Under the pieces are notes generated by a model. It was not told the origin of the DNA and searched no databases. It saw only the letters and a list, made by a program, of their open reading frames with translations. Shown piece by piece: positions 48,405 to 58,469 of a DNA stretch of 64,000 nucleotides. This DNA is from Collinsella aerofaciens (GTDB lineage Bacteria > Actinomycetota > Coriobacteriia > Coriobacteriales > Coriobacteriaceae). The translations under genes and the position numbers were made by a program. The stretch's first letter is position 1, and the number at the start of each line of letters is the position of its first letter. Where the stretch lies: the NCBI GenBank assembly GCA_021639365.1, contig JAJXHK010000008.1, positions 3,432 to 67,431 on the forward strand. The letters are read 5' to 3'.

Positions 48405-49559
48405 TTAGAAGCTACCGCGCTTCAGGAAGTCGGGAAGCTCGAACTGATCGTTGCCGAAGTTAGGAAGCTCGGTGCCACCGACGTTGCGGGTCGGAGCGGC
48501 CTGAGCCGGGCTGGTGGCCGGAGCGGTGCGCTGCGGCTCAGCGGAGGCAGCGGCCTTGCTCTGAGACTGCTGAGCAGCAAAGAGCTCGTCTTGACGGTTG
48601 ACGTTGGAGTCGGAGAAGCCCGTAGCGATGACGGTGATACGCACCTGATCGCCCAGGGACTCGTCGACAACGGTACCGAAGATGATGTTGGCCTCGGGGT
48701 CGACGGCGTTGGCGACAACGTCGGCGGCGTCGCTGATCTCCTGGATGCCCAGGTCCTTGGAACCGGCGATGGAGAGAAGCACGCGCGTGGCACCATCGAT
48801 GGAGCTCTCGAGCAGCGGGCTGGAGATGGCCTGCTGGGCAGCATCGACGGCACGGGTATCCCCAGAAGAGGTACCGATACCCATCATGGCGGTACCGGCC
48901 TGCTTCATGATGGTCTTAACATCGGCGAAGTCCAGGTTGATGATACCGGGGACGGTGATGAGGTCGGTGATGCCCTGGGTGCCCTGGGAAAGGACGCCAT
49001 CGGCAATCGCGAAGGCCTCGAGCATGGTGGTCTTCTTCTCGGCGATGTCGAGCAGCTTATCGTTAGGGATGACGATCATGGTGTCAACGCAATCGGAGAG
49101 GGTCTTAATGCCCTCCTCGGCGCTCTTCTTACGCTTGCGGCCCTCGAAGGTGAAGGGCTTGGTCACGACGGCGACGGTCAGTGCACCGACCTCGTTCATC
49201 GCGATATCGGCAACGATGGGAGCAGCGCCGGTACCGGTGCCACCGCCCTCGCCGCAGGTGATGAACACCATGTCGGCGCCAGCAAGCGCCTCGGCAATGT
49301 CGTCGCGGGACTCATCGGCAGCCTTGCGGCCAACCTCGGGGTTGGCGCCGGCGCCCAGGCCGCGGGTAAGGTCGGTGCCGATGTGCACCTTGATATCGGC
49401 ATCAGAGATCGCGAGTGCCTGAGCATCGGTGTTGATGGCAACAAACTCGACGCCGCGGATGCCCTCTTCGATCATTCGATTGACCGCGTTGGTACCGCCG
49501 CCGCCGACGCCGACCACCTTAATGACGGCAAGGTAGTTGTTGATCTCTGTCTCGTGCAT
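48405..49559 (-). CDS. ftsZ: Cell division GTPase FtsZ
   Basis: A 384-residue tubulin-like GTPase that forms the division ring. VVGVGGGGTNAVNRM at 16-30 and the tubulin signature GGGTGTG (105-111) bind GTP; the T7 loop NLDFADVKTIM completes the active site with the next subunit. A Gln/Ala/Pro-rich linker leads to the C-terminal peptide LPDFLKRGSF, the SepF-binding tail. GGAGGACC precedes the ATG at 49557-49559. A 200-base AT-rich spacer behind ftsQ probably holds its own promoter. It ends the dcw cluster; ftsA is absent, as usual in actinobacteria. Confidence 0.98.
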   Translation of the reverse strand: MHETEINNYLAVIKVVGVGGGGTNAVNRMIEEGIRGVEFVAINTDAQALAISDADIKVHIGTDLTRGLGAGANPEVGRKAADESRDDIAEALAGADMVFITCGEGGGTGTGAAPIVADIAMNEVGALTVAVVTKPFTFEGRKRKKSAEEGIKTLSDCVDTMIVIPNDKLLDIAEKKTTMLEAFAIADGVLSQGTQGITDLITVPGIINLDFADVKTIMKQAGTAMMGIGTSSGDTRAVDAAQQAISSPLLESSIDGATRVLLSIAGSKDLGIQEISDAADVVANAVDPEANIIFGTVVDESLGDQVRITVIATGFSDSNVNRQDELFAAQQSQSKAAASAEPQRTAPATSPAQAAPTRNVGGTELPNFGNDQFELPDFLKRGSF

Positions 49560-49758
49560 GTCGGTCCTCCGAACAAAGGTTATAGCCATAGCATGGGTCG
49601 ACCCCTGCGCACATTAACCTTCAGGTTGAAAGTAAATGCAAAGGTAAACCGTATTATGTTTGCACATTATGAACGTATCAGTCAAATAATTGACCGTGAA
49701 AACCAAACAAACCAGATAAACGGCGTGGTATGGCCCCTCAACAAAGTAACAACCAGCG

Positions 49759-51006
49759 CTACGAGGTCGGAGCATTCCTAAATGTGTAGTTGCCCGGAGA
49801 GCGCACATTGATATACGTTACGCCCTCTACCTGCGAAAGCAACTTGGTGACTACGCGTTCTTTCTTGGCGATATCGTTCGAATCGCCCAGCGACACCTCA
49901 ATGCCGTTATTGAGGTTTGCCGAGATGGCTTCGACCGAAGGCGTGGAAATATCCTTGACTTGTCCCAAGAACTCGCTCGAAAAACCACGCACATAATCCA
50001 GGCCGGCCTTAACGGCTTTGGAGTTCACCGCCTGGCCGGAAACCGGAGCGACATCCGCCGAGACATCAGTCAACAGCACCGCGCCATAATGCTTAGCGAG
50101 CGCCAGCGCGGCATCGATTCCGGTCAAGGTATTTGAGCCCTGCCCTGTCGTGATGACGTTGCCTTGGTCGTCCACTTCGACCGACGTCGACAGTGGGGCG
50201 ATCCAGGTGTCATCATCCCCGATGGCCCAGGCAAGGTCATCGGAGCTGATATAGGCAATTGCGATGACCTTGCGCTCCATAGGCGTAATGATGAGCGTAT
50301 GCGGGAACTGACGCTGGACATCCACGCCCGAGACCCACGGGTTCTGCTTGAGATCCTCGGTAATCTGGTCGGGATCGACGTTAAAAAGCGACGTTCCCTC
50401 GGGCAAATCGATCAGCTGGATAGCATCGTGCTTCGTCACATGCTCGCTGCCTTGAATCTGAATATCAGTGGCGGTAAACAATCCAGAGTTAATCACCACG
50501 ATGGCAACGACGACGAGCACGGCCAGAACGCCGCCCACGATTTTGCCTTTGCCTGTAACGACAGAAGCGGCGTCTGATGTTTTATTTACCATCGCCCCAA
50601 TTGAAGACAACGGGTTGACGCTTTTTTTACCCGAAGGCTTCTTGACGGTAACCGGCACCGATGTCAACGAGCGCGGTTTCGATGCGCTCAGCGTGCGACC
50701 CGGACGCGGCGCTTTAGTTCCCGTCGAGGGCTTAGGAGTTGCCATGGGACGGGCAGGTTTGGCGCCCATAACAGGCTTTGACGTCACCGAGGGACGCGAG
50801 GACTTTTTTGCGGCCGGACGATTACCGAGCTGCGAGCCGACGACCGGACGACTGGTCTGTCGAGCATGCCCGACAGACTTAGAATGCGCGACGGTATTGC
50901 GTTGAGGTTTGGCAGGCGCGCCGGAACGCCCTCCGGCGCGGCGGAAGGTGGGTTTCGATGCTCTAGAAGCCGAGGAATTTAACTTCCGGTCTGAGCTCGA
51001 TGCCAT
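49759..51006 (-). CDS. ftsQ: Cell division protein FtsQ/DivIB
   Basis: A 415-residue membrane protein. Residues 1-155 form a long basic, Pro/Ser/Lys-rich cytoplasmic tail, the membrane helix is about 157-174 (VGGVLAVLVVVAIVVI), then come the POTRA domain (FTATDIQIQGSEHVTKHDAIQLIDLPEG, 177-205) and the FtsQ beta domain. It joins FtsL and FtsB in the division complex. GAGGGAGGCG precedes the ATG at 51004-51006, inside the end of murB (44-base overlap). The cytoplasmic tail is longer than in most FtsQ proteins. Confidence 0.9.
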   Translation of the reverse strand: MASSSDRKLNSSASRASKPTFRRAGGRSGAPAKPQRNTVAHSKSVGHARQTSRPVVGSQLGNRPAAKKSSRPSVTSKPVMGAKPARPMATPKPSTGTKAPRPGRTLSASKPRSLTSVPVTVKKPSGKKSVNPLSSIGAMVNKTSDAASVVTGKGKIVGGVLAVLVVVAIVVINSGLFTATDIQIQGSEHVTKHDAIQLIDLPEGTSLFNVDPDQITEDLKQNPWVSGVDVQRQFPHTLIITPMERKVIAIAYISSDDLAWAIGDDDTWIAPLSTSVEVDDQGNVITTGQGSNTLTGIDAALALAKHYGAVLLTDVSADVAPVSGQAVNSKAVKAGLDYVRGFSSEFLGQVKDISTPSVEAISANLNNGIEVSLGDSNDIAKKERVVTKLLSQVEGVTYINVRSPGNYTFRNAPTS

Positions 51007-51874
51007 ACGCCTCCCTCACCTTTCCGTGCACATGTCTGATAACCGCGGCAACGTCATCGGCCGAGGCAGTTCCGTTATTAACGATAAAATTAGCGTGAAC
51101 GGGCGAAACTTCCGCGCCGCCAATTGAAAAACCCTTTAATCCACAATCCTCGATAAGCTTGCCCACACTCGCATCGGGCGGATTGCGAAAGACCGACCCG
51201 CAGGATGCGCGACCCATGGGCTGCGTACGCTTGCGCCTCGTCAGGTACCGCTCCATGCGCTCGCGAATGTCGGCCTTGGGCGCCGGTTTAAGCTTGAGCA
51301 CGCACTCGAGGATGATCTCATTGCGGGGAAGGCTACATTCGCGGTAGCCCCAAGTGATCTCGGACCCCGCATAATGCTTGATACCGGATGCCGGGTCAAA
51401 CGTTACGACATCCTCAACCAGCGAGCCAATCCACTCGGTCCGTGTGCCGGCATTCATAGATATCGCACCGCCGACCGAACCAGGGATGCCAACGGCAAAC
51501 TCAAGGCCCGAGAGGCTACGCGACAGGGCATCGTTGACCAGGCGCGCAAACATCACGCCCGCACCGACCGTCAGCGTACAACCGTCATCGGCAACAACCG
51601 TGCGCTGAAACTCACGTCCGAGCGAAATGACGGCACCGCGATAACCGCCATCGGCAACCAGCAGATTGGAGCCCTTGCCGATGATGACCCACGGCACCTG
51701 CTCGCGATCGAGCACCGCCACGGCGCGGCGGAGGGCATGATAGCTATGACACGTCACAAAGAGGTCGGCCTTGCCGCCGATACGATAGCTCGTATGACGT
51801 GCAAGGCGCTCGTCCTCGATCACATCCGTGTCGATCATGCCCGAAAGCGCCATGACGGCGTTAAACAGACCCAT
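50963..51874 (-). CDS. murB: UDP-N-acetylenolpyruvoylglucosamine reductase
   Basis: A 303-residue FAD enzyme that reduces the enolpyruvyl group to make UDP-MurNAc. The FAD motifs TSYRIGGKADLFV, IGKGSNLLVADGG and GIPGSVGGAISMNAG are present. The active-site serine is in SCGSVFRNP and GKLIEDCGLKGF completes the type II MurB pattern. It overlaps the start of ftsQ and lies 5 bases after murC, so expression is coupled. Confidence 0.96.
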   Translation of the reverse strand: MGLFNAVMALSGMIDTDVIEDERLARHTSYRIGGKADLFVTCHSYHALRRAVAVLDREQVPWVIIGKGSNLLVADGGYRGAVISLGREFQRTVVADDGCTLTVGAGVMFARLVNDALSRSLSGLEFAVGIPGSVGGAISMNAGTRTEWIGSLVEDVVTFDPASGIKHYAGSEITWGYRECSLPRNEIILECVLKLKPAPKADIRERMERYLTRRKRTQPMGRASCGSVFRNPPDASVGKLIEDCGLKGFSIGGAEVSPVHANFIVNNGTASADDVAAVIRHVHGKVREAYGIELRPEVKFLGF

Positions 51875-51879
51875 TAGAC

Positions 51880-53298
51880 TTAAGCGTCTTTCTTGGCAGT
51901 CAGATACTCGATAAACTCGGGACCTACGGTCGTAACGTCACCGGCACCCATGGTGAGCAGCAGGTCGCCCTCGCCCACCATCTGCTCGAGCTCCTGATTG
52001 AGCTCAAGACGGCTGGAGCAGTACACGACCTCCTTGCCAGGATGCTTGGCGCGCACGGTATCGGCGAGCATCTTAGAGGTGACACCCGGAATGGGCATCT
52101 CGCCAGCCGAGAACACATCAATCAGCAGCAGTTTATCGGCATTGGCAAATGCATCGGCAAAGTCGTCGCACAGGGCCTGCAGGCGCGAATAGCGGTGCGG
52201 CTGGAACACGACGTCGACGTGCTTGTAGCCCAGCGACGAAGCAGCAGCAAGCGTCGCCTTGATCTCGGTGGGGTGATGGCCGTAATCATCGACCACGGTG
52301 ATGCCATCGATATCGCCCACGTGGGTAAAGCGACGGCGGACGCCCTCAAAGCTCGAGAGCGCCTTGGCGGCGGCGTCGATGTCAAGGCCCAGGACATGGG
52401 CGACGGTGAGCACCGCCGTGGCGTTGAGCATGTTGTGGCGACCGGGATTGCTCTTGATCTCCACGGCATGCTCAGTGCCGTCCTCAAAGCGAACGATAAA
52501 GTCACTCTGGATGCCCTTGACATCCGGGTGCATGCAGACGATGTCGTTGCTCTCGGCAAAGCCGTAGGAAAGCACGTGACGGCCCGTCGACTTGGCGAGC
52601 TCGACCAGATGCGGGTCCTCACCGCAGACGATAACGGTGCCGTCCTCGCCCACCAGGCTCATGAATTTGGCGAAAGTCGCCTCGATCTCCTCGATACCCG
52701 AGTAGTGATCGAGGTGGTCGGCCTCGACGTTGGTCACAATGACTACGTTGGGGTTCAGGAACAGGAAGGAGCTGTCGGACTCGTCAGCCTCGGCGACAAA
52801 GTAGTCGCCCGAGCCGTTCTTGCCGTTCGTGTCATAGCCCTCGACGATGCCACCGATCAAGAAGCTCGGATCCAGACCCATGCGGTCGAGCATGGTGGCG
52901 CACATCGAAGACGTGGTGGTCTTGCCATGCGTGCCGGCAACAGCGACAGTCGTGTAGCCGTGGCCCAAAGCAGAGAGCATCTTGGCACGGGGCCACACGG
53001 GAATACCAAGCTCGCGAGCGCGCACGAGTTCAGGGTTGGACTCCGGAATAGCGGTGGAGACAACAACCACGTCGGGCTTGACCTCGTCGATCGTGGCGGC
53101 CTCATGGCCCACATGCACCTTCACACCAGCGCGGGTAAGCTGGCGGATATAACGTGACGTCTTAAGGTCGGAGCCGGTAACGGCATAACCGCGCTCGTGC
53201 AGAACGAGGGCGATGCCGCTCATGCCGGCGCCGCCGATACCGATAAAGTGGGCGCTCTTAAACTCGGGCGCGGAGGTTGCAGTCTGGGAATCAGCCAT
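51880..53298 (-). CDS. murC: UDP-N-acetylmuramate-L-alanine ligase
   Basis: A 472-residue Mur ligase that adds L-alanine to UDP-MurNAc using ATP. The N-terminal GIGGAGMSGIA binds the UDP part, AGTHGKTTTSSM is the ATP loop and FQPHRYSRLQAL is near the C-terminal domain. GGAGTACACG precedes the ATG at 53296-53298; a GTG nine codons upstream lacks a site. murG lies upstream and murB downstream. Confidence 0.97.
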   Translation of the reverse strand: MADSQTATSAPEFKSAHFIGIGGAGMSGIALVLHERGYAVTGSDLKTSRYIRQLTRAGVKVHVGHEAATIDEVKPDVVVVSTAIPESNPELVRARELGIPVWPRAKMLSALGHGYTTVAVAGTHGKTTTSSMCATMLDRMGLDPSFLIGGIVEGYDTNGKNGSGDYFVAEADESDSSFLFLNPNVVIVTNVEADHLDHYSGIEEIEATFAKFMSLVGEDGTVIVCGEDPHLVELAKSTGRHVLSYGFAESNDIVCMHPDVKGIQSDFIVRFEDGTEHAVEIKSNPGRHNMLNATAVLTVAHVLGLDIDAAAKALSSFEGVRRRFTHVGDIDGITVVDDYGHHPTEIKATLAAASSLGYKHVDVVFQPHRYSRLQALCDDFADAFANADKLLLIDVFSAGEMPIPGVTSKMLADTVRAKHPGKEVVYCSSRLELNQELEQMVGEGDLLLTMGAGDVTTVGPEFIEYLTAKKDA

Positions 53299-53395
53299 GT
53301 GCTCGTGTACTCCTTGCGTAAACACTGCCTGTAACCCGTTAACTGTACCGCACCTACCGCATCAGCGCGAGGGCGACCGACGATATCCCGTCTAA

Positions 53396-54511
53396 CTAAC
53401 GCAAACCCTCTACCGCATCCGCCAGAAGAGCGGCGGCCCTATCTTGAGCCAGACCACGCGCCGCCTGACGCATGGCGTCGCGCGCCGCCGCGTCATCGAC
53501 CAGGTGCAGCAGTTCATCGGCAAAGGCAGAACTGTCGATATCGGCATCGGCGCAGAGCACACCGGCCCCGGCGTCGACCAGATAACGGGCATTGGTGGTT
53601 TGGTGGTCGGCCGTCGCATGCGGATACGGCACGAGCACCGAGGGCACGGCGAGCGCAGCAATCTCGGCCACGCTCGATGCACCCGAACGCGAGAGCGCCA
53701 AATCGGCAGCAGCCAGCATATCGCCCATGTTGTCGATGTAAGGCTGAACGCGGTAACGCTTGGCCTCCTCGGGCGTCAGCGCCAAAGCGCGCTCGGTCTC
53801 CTCAAAGCCGTCGGCACCCGTCGAATGCAAAACATAGAGGTTCTTGCGCGAAAGCAGCTCGTTTTTGAGCGAAACCACGCGCTCGTTGAGGTGCTGGGCG
53901 CCAAGTGAACCGCCAAAGACGAGCAGCAGCGTAGCGTCCTCGGGAACGCCAAGTGCCTTGCGGCCGCGAGCGCGATCGCCCTCGATCACCGAGCGACGAA
54001 CAGGGTTGCCGGTCATGAGCACATGGTCAGGGTCACCTTCGCGCTCAAAGACCGAGCGCGCTGCAGGCACCGAGATGCACACGCGGGCGGCATGGGAGTT
54101 CATCATCTTGTTGGCCAGGCCCGGAACAGAGTTCTGCTCATGAAGCAGATACGGAACGCCTGCGCCCTTGCACCACCCCAGCAGCGGAACCTCGACATAG
54201 GCACCAAAACCGATGGCGGCATCGGGCTTGCCGACCTTTGAGAAATGACTGGCGAGCGCACGCTTGGCCTTGTTGACACGCCACAGGGAGGTCAGCGCCG
54301 TCCAAGGACGGGAGCGGTCGAAGCCCGTGACCGTAATGGGCACAAAATCAAACCCAGCCTCGGGGACCAGACGACCCTCGAGCTTGCGCGACTGGCCCAC
54401 GAACACAACGTGGTGGCCACGATCACGCAGCTCTTCGGCCAAGGCGAGCGCGGGGTTGATGTGTCCCGCCGTGCCGCCGGCTGCAATAGCAACGGTCATC
54501 TTATCGGTCAT
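53396..54511 (-). CDS. murG: Lipid II synthase MurG
   Basis: A 371-residue peripheral membrane glycosyltransferase that adds N-acetylglucosamine to lipid I. The N-terminal glycine-rich AAGGTAGHINPALALA, HEQNSVPGLANK and the donor-binding GGSLGAQHLNE with LSRSGASSVAEIAALAVPSVLVPYPHATADHQT are the MurG signatures. GAAGGGAC precedes the ATG at 54509-54511, which overlaps the end of ftsW by 11 bases. murC follows. Confidence 0.97.
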   Translation of the reverse strand: MTDKMTVAIAAGGTAGHINPALALAEELRDRGHHVVFVGQSRKLEGRLVPEAGFDFVPITVTGFDRSRPWTALTSLWRVNKAKRALASHFSKVGKPDAAIGFGAYVEVPLLGWCKGAGVPYLLHEQNSVPGLANKMMNSHAARVCISVPAARSVFEREGDPDHVLMTGNPVRRSVIEGDRARGRKALGVPEDATLLLVFGGSLGAQHLNERVVSLKNELLSRKNLYVLHSTGADGFEETERALALTPEEAKRYRVQPYIDNMGDMLAAADLALSRSGASSVAEIAALAVPSVLVPYPHATADHQTTNARYLVDAGAGVLCADADIDSSAFADELLHLVDDAAARDAMRQAARGLAQDRAAALLADAVEGLR

Positions 54512-56021
54512 GGTAGTCCCTTCGTACACGCGGTCCCTGGTCGTCGGTGCGCAAACGCGCCGACGGGTCCGAGTTCAAATCGATTCGATTATATCCGCCG
54601 CCCGCATTGCGAGGAGTTGGGCGCTGCGGACGACCTTGCGGCGCCGTTCGCTGACGCGGACGGGCTGCCGGCTCGGTCGCAGAGCCATCCAGAACGGTAA
54701 AGCCGCTACGCGAAGGTCGTTCACCGCGCACATGGGCTACGCCGGCGGTACTCTCATCCATAACGGCAAAGCTCTCGCGGCGACGGTCGTACTCATCGCG
54801 ACGGGCGCTCTCGTACGAAACGCGCAGGATCAGACCGGCAAGCATAAGCGACACAATAATCGACGAACCGCCGTAGCTAATAAACGGCAACGGTTTGCCC
54901 GTCATGGGAAACACGTTGAGGATGCCCAGCGCATTGATCAAAAACTGCACCGCGAGAATGACCGCGGAGCCAGACGCCATGAGCGCGCCCCGACGATCGG
55001 TCGCCTGCTCGGCAATGCGAAACGCCGAGTAGATCAGCATCGCAAACACCAAGAAGAACAGCACGGTTCCGACAAAACCGACTTCCTCGCCAATGATGGC
55101 CAGGATGTAGTCATTGTGCGCCTCGGGCAGATACGAGTACTTCATGGTTGAGTTGCCGATGCCACGGCCGAACAGACCGCCCGAGGCAAAGGCCATGATG
55201 GCAAGCGTGGCCTGATAGCCGTCACCATACTCGTCGGCCCAAGGGTTCAACGCAACCTGAATACGCACCATACGGTACGGCTCTGCAACAAGCGCAATCA
55301 CGATCACGAGAATGCCAAAGATTATCACGCCGATGATAAATTTGGGGTCGAGACCCGCAAACAACGCCATGCACATGAGGGTCAACAGGATGATCAGGAC
55401 GGTACCGAAATCGGGCTGGATAAAGATCAGAAAGAGCGAAATGCCCAGGTAGATGCCCATCTTGCGAAGGAATTCGTTGATGTTGCCACCGGGCGAAAAG
55501 AAGCGATCGAGCATGATGGCCGAATACGCAATGGCAAATGGCTTTAAAAACTCGGAAGGCTGGAACTGAATGCCGGCGATGTTGAGCCAGCGCGTGGCGC
55601 CACGGCTGCCGCTGCCCACCAAGAACACCAGAAACAGTAGCCCTATCATGCCTATGAGGAAGATCCTGAGCACATCCTCCCCAAACCAGCTGTCCGGCAA
55701 AACGCGCACGATGGCAATCAGCGCCAGAACACCGACCACGGCAAACGCAGCCTGCCGACCCAGAAAAAACGTCGCTGAGCCATTCTCGTGCAGTGCCTCG
55801 ACCGAAGACGCCGAGTACACCATCAGCAGACCAAAGCACACCAAGGTAAACAGGCAGGCCATAAATATCAGACGGGGGCGCATGATACGGGCGGGAACGC
55901 CGGCAATATAGCGTTCGCCAAACGTCTGCCTGCCACGACCGGAACGCGGTGTGCTGCGCCGCGAGGAAGCACGGTCCGAGTCGGGCCTCCTCATACCTTG
56001 TCGGGGGCTCTCCTCTCTCAC
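54501..56021 (-). CDS. ftsW: Peptidoglycan polymerase FtsW
   Basis: A 506-residue SEDS glycosyltransferase with about ten helices that polymerises lipid II at the septum together with FtsI. The core has RWLNIAGIQFQPSEFLK, LLIFLQPDFGT-like IFIQPDFGTVL and NVFPMTGKPLPFISYGGSS. The N-terminal 45 residues and the last 110 are basic, disordered and cytoplasmic. I use the GTG at 56019-56021, six bases behind AGGGG; a TTG two codons earlier lies against that site and an ATG at 55992-55994 is a third choice. It begins 10 bases after murD. Confidence 0.92.
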   Translation of the reverse strand: MREESPRQGMRRPDSDRASSRRSTPRSGRGRQTFGERYIAGVPARIMRPRLIFMACLFTLVCFGLLMVYSASSVEALHENGSATFFLGRQAAFAVVGVLALIAIVRVLPDSWFGEDVLRIFLIGMIGLLFLVFLVGSGSRGATRWLNIAGIQFQPSEFLKPFAIAYSAIMLDRFFSPGGNINEFLRKMGIYLGISLFLIFIQPDFGTVLIILLTLMCMALFAGLDPKFIIGVIIFGILVIVIALVAEPYRMVRIQVALNPWADEYGDGYQATLAIMAFASGGLFGRGIGNSTMKYSYLPEAHNDYILAIIGEEVGFVGTVLFFLVFAMLIYSAFRIAEQATDRRGALMASGSAVILAVQFLINALGILNVFPMTGKPLPFISYGGSSIIVSLMLAGLILRVSYESARRDEYDRRRESFAVMDESTAGVAHVRGERPSRSGFTVLDGSATEPAARPRQRTAPQGRPQRPTPRNAGGGYNRIDLNSDPSARLRTDDQGPRVRRDYHDR

Positions 56022-56030
56022 CGGCAACCC

Positions 56031-57437
56031 CTATTCCATTTGCGATTTCGCTGCAGCGGCAAGCTGAGCCACATAGTCCTTAAACACGCGTCCGCGCTCC
56101 TCATAGCCCGAGAACTCATCGAACGAAGAGCAGGCAGGAGAAAGTAAGATCACGTCGCCACGGCTCGACAGCGAACGGGCAACGTCCACTGCATCGCGTA
56201 GGTCATCCGCTTGGGCGATATCCACATCGCCATCGACATCGGCCTCGTCCATAGCGGCGGTGAAGCGCTCGCGCGCATCGCCAAAGCAGACGACCGAGCG
56301 CACGTTATCCATGACAACGCGCGCGAAGTCCGTGAGCGGCGTGCCCTTATCGTGGCCGCCGAGCAGCAAGATCACGTTGTCATCGGGAAATGCCGTCAGT
56401 GCCTTCTCGACCGCGTCGGTGTTGGTCGCCTTGGAATCGTTGACGTAGCGCACGCCGTCAATCTCGCCGCACGGCTCCACGCGGTGCTCGAGCGGCTGGA
56501 ACGAGGCCAGACCGCGGCAGACACCATCGACATCGGCACCGACTGCCAAGGCAGCCGTGGCAGCACACAGGGCATTGATAACATTGTGATGGCCCGAGAT
56601 CTTGAGCTCGGATGTAGCGATGAGCGGGGTCTCGACGCCCTTCAGGCGCACGATCATCTTGCCATCGCGCACAAAGGCGACATCCTCACCCTCTGGCTCG
56701 TCAAAGGCAACCTTGCAGATGCGACGACCCGGCGTATAGATGTACTCATCGAACTCGTGAATGCCGGCATCTTCGACGTCGACAACCGCCAGATCGTCAT
56801 CGACCATATTGTCAAACAGTTTGATCTTGGCAAGCGCATAGTTCTTATGGCTCTTATGCCAGGCCAAGTGGTCGGGAGTGATGTTGAGCAGCACAGCCAC
56901 ACGAGGGTGGAGCTCGGTGGTCGTAGCAATCTGATAGCTCGAGAGCTCAGCCACAAACCACTCGTTGTGGGCTCGGCCGTCAATCTCGTTGACCGGCGGC
57001 TCGCCGATGTTGCCGACAGCTACGCTGGCCTCGCCGGCAGCCTTGAGCAGATAATCAGTCAGCGACGTGGTAGTCGTCTTGCCGTTGGTGCCCGTGATGG
57101 CAATCCAGTTATCGGGCGACAGGCGATAGGCAAACTCTGGCTCACCCATAATCTGGGCGGCATGCTCGCGCCCGGCCTTAAAGAAGCCCGAGAACTCCGA
57201 GATGCCCGGGCACGTCACGCATACGTCATAGGCGCCCTCGACCTGTTCGGTCCCATAGACAAACGACGCACCAGCAGCCTCGAGCGCACGCGTGGCGTCA
57301 TTGGGCTCAGAGGTGCCGCCGCCATACACGGTAACGGCGCTTACGCGCTCGGGATGTGCCAGCGCCCAGCGGGCGACATCGAGACCGGATTTGCCCTGAC
57401 CCAAAACGAGCAGGCTAAAGACATCAGCAAGAGGCAT
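56031..57437 (-). CDS. murD: UDP-N-acetylmuramoyl-L-alanine-D-glutamate ligase
   Basis: A 468-residue Mur ligase that adds D-glutamate. It has LVLGQGKSGLDVAR at the start, the ATP loop GTNGKTTTTS, the AELSSYQI substrate motif, NITPDHLAWHKS with a metal ligand, and VNDSKATNTDA. The final domain has LLSPACSSFDEFSGYEERGRVF. It stands between mraY and ftsW with spacers of 9 and 9 bases. Confidence 0.97.
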   Translation of the reverse strand: MPLADVFSLLVLGQGKSGLDVARWALAHPERVSAVTVYGGGTSEPNDATRALEAAGASFVYGTEQVEGAYDVCVTCPGISEFSGFFKAGREHAAQIMGEPEFAYRLSPDNWIAITGTNGKTTTTSLTDYLLKAAGEASVAVGNIGEPPVNEIDGRAHNEWFVAELSSYQIATTTELHPRVAVLLNITPDHLAWHKSHKNYALAKIKLFDNMVDDDLAVVDVEDAGIHEFDEYIYTPGRRICKVAFDEPEGEDVAFVRDGKMIVRLKGVETPLIATSELKISGHHNVINALCAATAALAVGADVDGVCRGLASFQPLEHRVEPCGEIDGVRYVNDSKATNTDAVEKALTAFPDDNVILLLGGHDKGTPLTDFARVVMDNVRSVVCFGDARERFTAAMDEADVDGDVDIAQADDLRDAVDVARSLSSRGDVILLSPACSSFDEFSGYEERGRVFKDYVAQLAAAAKSQME

Positions 57438-57446
57438 GAAAGACCA

Positions 57447-58466
57447 CTATCCCAACTGGAAGAACAGAGCAAGGCCAACGGCACCAAATGCCGCAGCGAT
57501 AATCCAAAAACGAATGACGACCTTGGTCTCGGCCCAACCCTTCTTTTCGAAATGATGATGGATGGGCGCCATAAGGAAGACGCGCTTGTGCGTAAAGTGG
57601 AAGTAGACAACCTGAATCATGACCGACAGAGTCTCAACGATAAACAGGCCGCCGATAATGAGGGAGACGACCTCGGTGTTAGTCATGATGGACGTACAGG
57701 CAAACGCGGCGCCCAGAGCAAGCGAGCCGGTATCACCCATAAAGATGCTCGCCGGATAGCAGTTGAACCACAGAAAGCCCAAGCAGGCACCGGCACACGC
57801 GGTGCAGAAGATGGACAGGTTCACGTCTCCGTGCAAAAACGCCATGGCAGCCATGGCGAGCATGGCGATCATGGAGGTGCCGCCAGCAAGACCGTCAAGG
57901 CCATCGGTCAGGTTCACGGCATTAGAAAGACCGGCAATCATCAGCCAGCAAAAGACAATATAGAGCCACGGGAACGAATAGCCGCAGATGGTGGTCGAAA
58001 GCACGCCAAGGTCGATCGTCAACCCACCGGGAAAACGAATCTCGGGGGCGACGCCGCACCAGTTGACGGCAAGTACCGTAAAGGTGACACAGATAATGGT
58101 TAGGCCGATCATCTTGGCATGGGGCGTCAGACCGAGCGAGCGCCCATGCGTAACGGAGGTCAGGTCGTCGATCAGGCCCAGCACGCCGGTCGCCAGCGTG
58201 GCGAGCAGCACGAGTACGAGCTCGGTGGTGAGCTTGCCCATCAGCAGGCAGGTCAGCGAGATCGCGACGAGGATGACAACGCCACCCATGGTGGGCGTTC
58301 CCTGCTTAACCAAATGACGCTTGGGGCCGTCGGCACGAACCTGCTGGCCGATACCCTCGACCTTGAGCAGCTTGATCCACCACGGCATGAGCAGCAGCGC
58401 AATGGCTGCGGCGATGCCAAGCCCCAAAAAAGCCTGATACGTTGGATACGAGGGATTGCCGAACAT
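57447..58466 (-). CDS. mraY: Phospho-MurNAc-pentapeptide translocase
   Basis: A 339-residue membrane enzyme with ten helices that moves phospho-MurNAc-pentapeptide to undecaprenyl phosphate, forming lipid I. Motifs include KQGTPTMGGVVIL, the catalytic Asp pair in GLIDDLTSVTHGRSLGL, NAVNLTDGLDGLAGG and MAPIHHHFEKKGW. murF lies 3 bases upstream and murD 9 bases downstream. Confidence 0.97.
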   Translation of the reverse strand: MFGNPSYPTYQAFLGLGIAAAIALLLMPWWIKLLKVEGIGQQVRADGPKRHLVKQGTPTMGGVVILVAISLTCLLMGKLTTELVLVLLATLATGVLGLIDDLTSVTHGRSLGLTPHAKMIGLTIICVTFTVLAVNWCGVAPEIRFPGGLTIDLGVLSTTICGYSFPWLYIVFCWLMIAGLSNAVNLTDGLDGLAGGTSMIAMLAMAAMAFLHGDVNLSIFCTACAGACLGFLWFNCYPASIFMGDTGSLALGAAFACTSIMTNTEVVSLIIGGLFIVETLSVMIQVVYFHFTHKRVFLMAPIHHHFEKKGWAETKVVIRFWIIAAAFGAVGLALFFQLG

Positions 58467-58469
58467 GGG